12,420 bases of DNA from Legionella genomosp. 1 (GTDB taxonomy: Bacteria; Pseudomonadota; Gammaproteobacteria; Legionellales; Legionellaceae). Location: NCBI GenBank assembly GCA_945862275.1, contig CAMAYA010000012.1:1-12420 (forward strand), in the 5' to 3' direction. Below, in pieces: positions 7,094-12,420 of this stretch. The number at the start of each line of letters is the position of its first letter. Within the stretch, counting starts at the first letter, position 1. The position numbers and the translations under genes were made by a program. The notes under the pieces were generated by a model, which was not told the origin of the DNA, did no database searches, and worked only from the letters and a program-made list of their open reading frames with translations.

Positions 7094-7888
7094 ATGTTGG
7101 TTTTTCCACAAATTAACCCAGTGGCCTTGTCTATTGGCCCCTTGCACATTCATTGGTATGGCCTCATGTATTTGCTGGCTTTTATTAGTGCATGGCTGCT
7201 AGCGCATTGGCGCGTAAAACACTATCGATTGGATTGGACGGCAGAACAAATCAGCGACTTGATTTTTTTTGCAGCCCTGGGCGTCATCATCGGTGGCAGA
7301 CTAGGTTACATGCTGTTTTACAAGACCAGCGAGCTGTTCACGCAACCTTGGATCGTGTTTAAAATATGGGAAGGTGGCATGTCATTCCATGGCGGCTTAT
7401 TGGGTGTCTTCATCGCTGGCATCTTGTTTGCGCGAAAAGTCAAAAAGCCCTTTTGGCAAGTGGCTGATTTTGCAGTCCCTCTGGTACCTCTAGGGCTCCT
7501 GGCGGGACGTGCCGGTAATTTTATCAATGGTGAGCTATGGGGGCGAGTTACCGATGTGCCTTGGGGCATGGTGTTCCCTCAGGTTGATGCACTGCCCCGT
7601 CACCCCTCCCAGCTCTATGAATTGGGCTTAGAGGGCATCGTGCTCTTCATTTGCGTTTGGTGGTATGCAGCCCGTCCCCGACCCGCCGGTTGTGTGACCG
7701 GTATTTTTTTAATCGCCTATGCGGTGTGCCGTTTCATCATTGAATGCTTTCGTGAGCCGGATCCGCAGCTGGGGTATCTTGCTTTTGACTGGCTAACAAT
7801 GGGACAATTGCTCTCCATTCCGATGTTACTGGTCGGATTATTTTTATGGTGGACAAGACGACATGCAAACATACCTAAAACTTATTGA
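7094..7888 (+). CDS. lgt: Prolipoprotein diacylglyceryl transferase
   Basis: Lgt is the inner-membrane enzyme that transfers diacylglycerol from phosphatidylglycerol to the lipobox cysteine of prolipoproteins, the first step of lipoprotein maturation. The 264-residue product is very hydrophobic, with about seven membrane segments. It carries the essential motif FHGGLLG with H99, the Lgt signature GRAGNFINGELWGR (R139, N142), and a conserved arginine in ECFREPD (R220). It is slightly shorter than E. coli Lgt (291), mainly at loops and ends, with all key residues kept. An AGAGGA ribosome binding site lies 6 nt before the ATG, after a 34-nt gap from ptsP. Its last 26 nt overlap the thyA start, an arrangement close to that in E. 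coli, where thyA translation is tied to lgt. Confidence 0.96.
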   Translation: MLVFPQINPVALSIGPLHIHWYGLMYLLAFISAWLLAHWRVKHYRLDWTAEQISDLIFFAALGVIIGGRLGYMLFYKTSELFTQPWIVFKIWEGGMSFHGGLLGVFIAGILFARKVKKPFWQVADFAVPLVPLGLLAGRAGNFINGELWGRVTDVPWGMVFPQVDALPRHPSQLYELGLEGIVLFICVWWYAARPRPAGCVTGIFLIAYAVCRFIIECFREPDPQLGYLAFDWLTMGQLLSIPMLLVGLFLWWTRRHANIPKTY

Positions 7889-8657
7889 GCATATTTTAGA
7901 GCACGGTATCGAAAAAAACGACAGAACGGGTACTGGCGTGCTCTCGACATTTGCATATCAAATGCGATTTAACTTGGCCGAAGCGTTCCCGATTGTGACT
8001 ACAAAAAAGCTACACATGCGCAGCATCATTCATGAATTATTATGGTTCCTGCAAGGTGACACCAACATTGCATACTTGCAGAAACACGGTGTGTCTATTT
8101 GGAATGAGTGGGCAGATGAACGGGGCGAGTTGGGTCCTGTCTATGGCCAGCAATGGCGTAGTTGGCCTACCGCAGATGGGCGTAAGGTGGATCAGTTGGC
8201 GGATATTATCAGCCAAATCAAAACCAACCCCAATTCACGCCGGCTCATCGTGAGTGCGTGGAATGTGGGCGAACTGGATAAAATGGCGCTGCCACCTTGC
8301 CATGCTTTTTTTCAATTTTACGTCGCCAACAACCGCCTTTCTTGCCAATTGTACCAACGTTCTGCTGACGTTTTTCTAGGCGTGCCATTTAACATTGCAT
8401 CCTACGCACTGCTGACCCACCTGGTGGCACAACAATGTGATTTGGATGTGGGTGAATTCATCTGGACAGGCGGGGATTGTCATTTATACATGAACCACTT
8501 GGAGCAAGCACGCACACAAATACAGCGCGCGCCTATGCTACAGCCTCAACTGATCATCAAACAAAAGCCAGCCTCTTTGTTTGACTATCAATTCGATGAT
8601 TTTGAGTTTACTCCATATGAATCACATCCTGCTATCAAAGCCCCCATTGCGGTTTAA
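7863..8657 (+). CDS. thyA: Thymidylate synthase
   Basis: ThyA methylates dUMP to dTMP using methylene-tetrahydrofolate and releases dihydrofolate, providing the DNA precursor thymidylate. The product has 264 residues, exactly the length of E. coli ThyA. The nucleophile is C146 in LPPCHAFFQFYV. The substrate-binding run RSADVFLGVPFNIASYALL, the N-terminal NDRTGTG loop and the C-terminal PIAV are all present. The start lies inside the lgt coding region, with a GGTGG ribosome binding site also inside lgt, so translational coupling is likely. The folate dependence connects it loosely with the pterin-synthase-like gene at 11433-11927, though the two are not in one operon. Confidence 0.98.
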   Translation: MQTYLKLIEHILEHGIEKNDRTGTGVLSTFAYQMRFNLAEAFPIVTTKKLHMRSIIHELLWFLQGDTNIAYLQKHGVSIWNEWADERGELGPVYGQQWRSWPTADGRKVDQLADIISQIKTNPNSRRLIVSAWNVGELDKMALPPCHAFFQFYVANNRLSCQLYQRSADVFLGVPFNIASYALLTHLVAQQCDLDVGEFIWTGGDCHLYMNHLEQARTQIQRAPMLQPQLIIKQKPASLFDYQFDDFEFTPYESHPAIKAPIAV

Positions 8658-8662
8658 GCGAC

Positions 8663-9202
8663 ATGCATGATCCAGATGATTTAATTCGGCTCTTTAATGC
8701 GTGCTTTGCGTTGACCCACAACACGCAATTGATTCGTGGCGATGATGAGCCGATTTATCTGCCTGCAGATGAACAGATCCCATACCATCGGGTGGTCTTT
8801 GCACATGGGTTTTTTAGTAGTGCGCTGCATGAGTGTGCACATTGGCTCATTGCAGGGGAGACGCGGCGCGAACAGATTGATTATGGCTACTGGTACGTGC
8901 CGGACGGTCGAACGGCCGCACAACAAGCACAATTTCAGCAGGTTGAAGTCAAACCACAAGCCCTGGAGTGGATTCTGTCTGAAGCCGCGGGCTTTCGTTT
9001 CCAATTCAGCATCGATAATTTAAATGGCGAGAACACGGATTCGGAGTCTTTTAAATTCGCGGTACAACAACAAGTGTTGCAATACCGCGAACAAGGGTTT
9101 TTTGATCGAGCAGAGCAATTTCATTGTGCATTACATGATTTTTATGATTTGGAAAAAAGCCGGTACATCACGATCGATGACTTGCGCCAAATTGACAAAT
9201 GA
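8663..9202 (+). CDS. epmC: Elongation factor P hydroxylase
   Basis: EpmC (YfcM) hydroxylates the beta-lysylated lysine of translation factor EF-P after EpmA and EpmB have modified it; EF-P relieves ribosome stalling at polyproline. The 179-residue product matches EpmC over its length: LIRGDDEPIYLPADEQIPYHRVVFAHG near the N-terminus, a HECAH motif (H56, E57, H60) likely to hold the metal, the GYWYVPDGR block and VEVKPQALEWI. The ATG lies 5 nt after the thyA stop; the ribosome binding site is poor, so coupling to thyA is probable. epmA, epmB and efp are not in the window. It converges on priA, and I see no clear terminator in the 56-bp gap. Confidence 0.93.
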   Translation: MHDPDDLIRLFNACFALTHNTQLIRGDDEPIYLPADEQIPYHRVVFAHGFFSSALHECAHWLIAGETRREQIDYGYWYVPDGRTAAQQAQFQQVEVKPQALEWILSEAAGFRFQFSIDNLNGENTDSESFKFAVQQQVLQYREQGFFDRAEQFHCALHDFYDLEKSRYITIDDLRQIDK

Positions 9203-9258
9203 GTCGGTCTGCGTCTACACGTTTATTGTGCAGTGCAACTTTGTTGGGTCGGTGGCTC

Positions 9259-11436
9259 TCAAGATAAATCAATCGGATCAACATCGATATTCCAGCGCAC
9301 GCTAGAACAGATTTTATTCCCAGCCAACCAATCCCGCATGTGCGTTAATGCTCTGGTGCGTTGAACACGTGAAGAGGATTTGATTAACAGTTGCATGCGA
9401 TGCTGGCTGGCCTTGCGTGCCAATGGAGCCGGTGCTGGGCCCAAGACATGGATTTCTGTGGCTTGCAATTGTGTTTTGACGGCGTGTAAAAACTGCAATA
9501 CCCGTGTTTGATTGTTCCCTTCTGCACGAATCACTGCAAGAAATGAATAAGGTGGCAAGGCGGCCTGCTGGCGCAACGTTAAAAGCGATTGCGAAAAAGG
9601 ATCATACCCTTTTTGAATCAGTTCATTCAGTAATGGATGGTCAGGGAGATGGGTTTGAATGAGGGCTTGCCCCGGGAATTCGGCGCGGCCCGCGCGGCCT
9701 ACGACTTGTGTGAGCAACTGGCCTAAGCCTTCTAGCGCACGGAAATCTTGGTTATAAAATCCATTGTCCGTGTCGAGCACCACCACCAAGGTCAACCGGG
9801 GAAAATGATGCCCTTTCGCGAGCATCTGTGTGCCCACAATCAATTGCGCCTCACCGGAACAAATTTGTGCCAAGCGGGCTTCAAGCGCTTGCTTCTTGCT
9901 GACCTCATCTCGGTCAACACGGACCATGACCGTATTCGGAAATTGCGTGCTTAAATAATCGTGGACCCGCTGCGTTCCAACGCCCACCGGTAGTAAATGT
10001 TTGCATTGGCATGTTGGGCATTGTTTAGGCGTCGATTGGTTTAAACCACAGTGATGGCAGACCAGGCGATGGATGCTGCGATGCACGGTTAAATGGCTGT
10101 CGCAGGCGTGGCAATCGGCCATCCAGCCGCATTGATTGCATATCAACACCGGTGCGAAACCGCGGCGATTAATAAACACCAATACTTGATTGTCTTGTTG
10201 AAGGTGCTCACGAATGGTCGCCAAGGTGTGGCTGGCCAGACCTTGCTCCAACACTTGGTTGCGTACATCCACAATCTGGTAATGCAGGGGGACGCTGGTT
10301 AAGGCTTTTTGGTTTAGGCGAAGCAATGTATATTTCTTCAAGACGCAATTGTGCACGCTTTCAAGGCTGGGGGTGGCGGAGCCGAGAACAATGGGAATAT
10401 TGGCCGCGTGCGCTCGCATTAAAGCAGCATCGCGTGCGTGATATCGGACGCCGTCCATTTGTTTTAAAGACGCATCATGCTCTTCGTCAATGATAATCAA
10501 GCCCAATGCCGGCATGGGGGTGAACATCGCGGAACGCGTTCCAATGATCAATTGAATGTGATTTTCGCTCGCCAATTGCCACGCCACTTGGCGCTCCGTA
10601 TCATTTAGATGCGAGTGAATGACCCCGATGGGCACTGAGAATCGAGCCGTAAACCGCTCGAGCAATTGTGGCGTTAACCCAATCTCAGGTACTAACACCA
10701 GCACTTGCCGGCCTAAGGCCAATACCTGTGCAATGACTTGCAAATACACTTCCGTTTTGCCGCTACCGGTCACGCCTTGCAATAAAAAACACCGATAAGC
10801 TTGCAGGTGTTCGGTGATGGCATTGACTGCAAAGGCTTGTTCTTCATTTAACGGCAACGGATCACAGGTCGCTGCATGATGCCCTGTGGGGATGTCTATT
10901 TGTGAACGCATGGTCAGAATACCTGCTGAACACAATGCAAGGCGTTGATTGGTATTAAACCCGGCCTGAGATAACATTTTTTTTGACACAGGCGACGTCT
11001 GCATCGCCATGAAATCAATCAACGCATGCTGTTTCGGCGCACGCGCACCCAATTGCTGATGAGCCTCAGCCGGGGATTTTAACAATGTATAATAATCACA
11101 GTGCGGTAGTTGGTACGCATCCCCTCGTCTGTATTTTTTGGGCAAGGCCAGTGGGATCACTTCAGACAAGGATGACTGATAATATCGACTCATCCACTCG
11201 CAAAGCGCCAATATATCGCCCGGGAGCAAGGAATGATCATCGATCACTTCGATGATGGATTTAAGCGTAATGGCAGGGTTTTCAGCGCCCCCCTTACCCA
11301 CCACGATGCCTAAGCGCGTTTTACTCCGAAACGGCACCCAAACGCGGGCCCCTATGGCGGGTTCAATCGCGGCTGCTATGTAATCAAAGAAATCAAGATG
11401 GGTGTGCGGGATGCACACCTTAAACACAGGCGTCAT
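9259..11436 (-). CDS. priA: Primosomal protein N', replication-restart helicase PriA
   Basis: PriA recognises abandoned replication forks and reloads DnaB through PriB/DnaT. The 725-residue product (E. coli 732) has an N-terminal DNA-binding domain beginning MTPVFKVCIPHTH, then helicase motifs GVTGSGKTE (Walker A, from residue 221) and DEEH (317-320). The eight cysteines of the zinc-binding insertion lie between C433 and C476 (CNQC, CHAC, CHHC, CPTC). GVGTQR and VGRAGR follow. Two ATGs are possible: 11448 and 11436. I chose 11436 because it forms an ATGA overlap with the stop of the preceding gene and aligns with the start of E. coli PriA; the longer form adds only MAAR. It has no promoter of its own and is probably co-transcribed with the PTPS-like gene. 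Confidence 0.96.
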   Translation of the reverse strand: MTPVFKVCIPHTHLDFFDYIAAAIEPAIGARVWVPFRSKTRLGIVVGKGGAENPAITLKSIIEVIDDHSLLPGDILALCEWMSRYYQSSLSEVIPLALPKKYRRGDAYQLPHCDYYTLLKSPAEAHQQLGARAPKQHALIDFMAMQTSPVSKKMLSQAGFNTNQRLALCSAGILTMRSQIDIPTGHHAATCDPLPLNEEQAFAVNAITEHLQAYRCFLLQGVTGSGKTEVYLQVIAQVLALGRQVLVLVPEIGLTPQLLERFTARFSVPIGVIHSHLNDTERQVAWQLASENHIQLIIGTRSAMFTPMPALGLIIIDEEHDASLKQMDGVRYHARDAALMRAHAANIPIVLGSATPSLESVHNCVLKKYTLLRLNQKALTSVPLHYQIVDVRNQVLEQGLASHTLATIREHLQQDNQVLVFINRRGFAPVLICNQCGWMADCHACDSHLTVHRSIHRLVCHHCGLNQSTPKQCPTCQCKHLLPVGVGTQRVHDYLSTQFPNTVMVRVDRDEVSKKQALEARLAQICSGEAQLIVGTQMLAKGHHFPRLTLVVVLDTDNGFYNQDFRALEGLGQLLTQVVGRAGRAEFPGQALIQTHLPDHPLLNELIQKGYDPFSQSLLTLRQQAALPPYSFLAVIRAEGNNQTRVLQFLHAVKTQLQATEIHVLGPAPAPLARKASQHRMQLLIKSSSRVQRTRALTHMRDWLAGNKICSSVRWNIDVDPIDLS

Positions 11437-11927
11437 GCGCGCTGCCATGCGTGGCTGGCGGATTGGCCGGGGGCAGAAAAGACTTTGACTGTGATGTGTT
11501 CAATACGGTGCCGCAACAATTCATCGGCGTCACTGATGAGCTCATTCACAAACCAGCGCGACAGTTCCTCAACCGTGATGTTGGTTAAGGGCATCAAGGT
11601 CACGTCTTCTTTTAAAAACGGGATTTTTTTATGATTAAAGGTAAAGTAATAATAGTCATCGTCTTGTGCAAAGGTTAAAAAAGGCGAAAATTGTGGCATG
11701 AGGAAGGTTTGATTCAATTGCTTGCACAAGGCATGAATGCGTTCTTTATAATATCGATAGTCAAACGTCATCCCATTCTCTTCAACCCACGTGGTTAAGG
11801 CTAAATACACGCTATACATGTGGCCATGCAATGGCTCTCGCTCGGTGGCAGAAAAAATGGTGGTGTGGCCGACTGAAAATTTCATGGACTCTTTTTGCAA
11901 TTCCACCGTTGTTAAATATCTTTGCAT
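11433..11927 (-). CDS. 6-pyruvoyl-tetrahydropterin synthase family protein (QueD-like)
   Basis: The 164-residue protein has the tetrahydropterin-synthase fold signatures: FSVGH (H21) and HGHMY (H34, H36), which form the family's three-histidine zinc site, and NITVEELSRWF, equivalent to the PTAE helix. QueD makes 6-carboxytetrahydropterin for queuosine, and PTPS makes 6-pyruvoyl-tetrahydropterin. Here the catalytic cysteine, normally four residues before HGH, is R30, followed by E31. An ExxHGH pattern is described for PTPS-III enzymes, which replace dihydroneopterin aldolase in folate synthesis. The C-terminal Glu that anchors the pterin is also not in its usual context (VFSAPGQ). The protein is longer than QueD (about 120). 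I therefore withhold the symbol queD: the family is sure, the reaction is not. Start: the ATG at 11927 has only a weak ribosome binding site; M15 is an alternative. The stop overlaps the priA start. Confidence 0.85.
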   Translation of the reverse strand: MQRYLTTVELQKESMKFSVGHTTIFSATEREPLHGHMYSVYLALTTWVEENGMTFDYRYYKERIHALCKQLNQTFLMPQFSPFLTFAQDDDYYYFTFNHKKIPFLKEDVTLMPLTNITVEELSRWFVNELISDADELLRHRIEHITVKVFSAPGQSASHAWQRA

Positions 11928-11962
11928 GATTATCAGCTCGCTCGTTTGTCCTGCAATTGAAA

Positions 11963-11980
11963 CCCATTCGCGTAAATGGG
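11963..11980. repeat. Short inverted repeat upstream of the PTPS-like gene
   Basis: CCCATT (11963-11968) and AATGGG (11975-11980) form a perfect 6-bp inverted repeat with a 6-nt spacer, 36 bp before the PTPS-like start. On the minus strand it is followed by TTTC, which is too short a T-run for a confident terminator. It could be a weak terminator for whatever enters from the right, an operator for the PTPS-like/priA pair, or chance. The stretch 11928-12091 around it holds no convincing gene or promoter. Confidence 0.3.
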
Positions 11981-12091
11981 CTCTTTAATGAACCTACCCC
12001 ATCTCCAACTGATTCAGATTCGGTTGAATAAAATTTCTCTTCAGTACAGCAATGGTCGCAAAAGAGACAACATACAACGATACTGCATGTA

Positions 12092-12226
12092 TTATTTATC
12101 TAAGAATGCACTAAATACGGCATACTCTCGCATGCCATTGGGTGTGTCAATCATTTGGTGGTATGCCGGGCCGTATTTGACTTTGAATAGACCGCAGGTT
12201 TCTATTCCACTGACTAGCGCTTTCAT
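12092..12226 (-). other. 44-codon open frame, possible frameshifted tail
   Basis: An ATG at 12226 opens a 44-residue frame starting MKALVSGIETCGLFKVKYGP and ending in AVFSAFLDK before TAA. The same frame is open back to 12253. It therefore overlaps the end of the neighbouring upstream frame (stop 12236-12234) in a different register, which would fit a single gene broken by a frameshift. No ribosome binding site is visible before the ATG. A long plus-strand frame (11976-12356) covers the same DNA, but its translation resembles nothing I know. I do not recognise either peptide; this may be non-coding. Confidence 0.25.
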
Positions 12227-12233
12227 ATTATAT

Positions 12234-12420
12234 TTAACAATTGTTGAGATCAATCAGAGCGGCGTTCCAAGCCTTATCGGCGCGCTTAAGCAGCTTCAAT
12301 GCCACGGTCACAGCAGATGCTTCTTTGTTGCTGAGAAATTTGCCGCAGTCTTTTAAGTCCATGATGATATGAAAATGATCGTAATGAAACAATTCATCCG
12401 ATGCACTGTCTTTAATCAGA
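12234..12420 (-). CDS. C-terminal end of an unrecognised protein (partial)
   Basis: The minus strand is open from the right edge to a TAA at 12236-12234, giving 61 residues. They include DELFHYDHFHIIMDLKD and end in ALIDLNNC. The composition is that of a soluble, partly helical protein, with a lysine- and alanine-rich stretch near ALKLLKRADKAWNAAL. I do not recognise it and assign no function. An internal ATG at 12362 could start a 42-residue peptide, but the frame is open beyond the window, so a longer gene is more likely. The neighbouring frame at 12092-12253 may be its displaced tail. Being open for 61 codons at an edge is only modest evidence. Confidence 0.4.
   Translation of the reverse strand, partial: LIKDSASDELFHYDHFHIIMDLKDCGKFLSNKEASAVTVALKLLKRADKAWNAALIDLNNC

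Noticed and set aside
9203..9258. Terminator between the convergent epmC and priA genes
   Set aside because: Only a 3-4 bp stem can be drawn and there is no T-tract on either strand.
8681..9305. Alternative frames overlapping epmC (minus 8681-9004, plus 8736-9023 and 9024-9305)
   Set aside because: They are shadows of the well-supported epmC gene, without ribosome binding sites or recognisable domains.
11976..12356. Plus-strand open frame of 126 codons at the right end
   Set aside because: No ribosome binding site, a composition unlike a folded protein, and opposed by minus-strand frames with more protein-like content. No motif or family was recognised.
1..12420. CRISPR arrays, tRNA or rRNA genes, insertion sequences, defence systems
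   Set aside because: No repeated spacer pattern, cloverleaf, transposase or defence protein is visible on reading both strands.

Overview
The window is a compact, protein-dense piece of a gammaproteobacterial chromosome, probably near the replication origin. The protein sequences and the moderate base composition suggest a Legionella/Coxiella-like lineage (Legionellales). That placement is inferred from remembered protein similarity and was not computed.

Left part (1-3.7 kb, all on the minus strand): the classical dnaA-dnaN-recF-gyrB block. Transcription starts at a TATAAT box just upstream of dnaA. dnaA, dnaN and recF are packed with a 9-nt gap and a 4-nt ATGA overlap. Only the first 11 codons of gyrB are in the window (1-33), with their own ribosome binding site and an extended -10 promoter. 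Two matches to the ParB-binding parS consensus are visible: one inside a perfect 28-bp palindrome that covers the recF stop codon, and one within the recF coding sequence. A hairpin with a T-tract sits over the -35 region of the gyrB promoter.

Junction (3.7-4.24 kb): a broken GGDEF (diguanylate cyclase) gene lies between dnaA and rppH. It has lost its N-terminal part and carries an in-frame TGA, but keeps the GGEEF active-site loop and the RxxD inhibition site. The rpmH/rnpA/yidC side usually found upstream of dnaA is absent.

Middle (4.24-9.2 kb, plus strand): rppH, ptsP, lgt, thyA and epmC. rppH-ptsP-lgt-thyA is the same order as in Escherichia coli. Stop and start abut at rppH/ptsP, lgt and thyA overlap by 26 nt, and epmC follows thyA by 5 nt. 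These genes cover mRNA 5'-end decapping, the nitrogen-related phosphotransferase relay, lipoprotein maturation, dTMP synthesis and EF-P hydroxylation.

Right part (9.26-11.93 kb, minus strand, convergent): a 6-pyruvoyl-tetrahydropterin-synthase-like gene and the replication-restart helicase priA, joined by an ATGA overlap. From 11.93 kb to the end there is little coding evidence: a short inverted repeat, a 44-codon open frame, and the C-terminal end of an unrecognised minus-strand reading frame that enters from beyond the window.

Almost all of this is ordinary housekeeping. I did not find a convincing undescribed system. The points worth a second look are the parS pair in and at the end of recF, the gene order around dnaA with the GGDEF remnant, the PTPS-like enzyme that lacks the usual catalytic cysteine, and the unexplained right edge.
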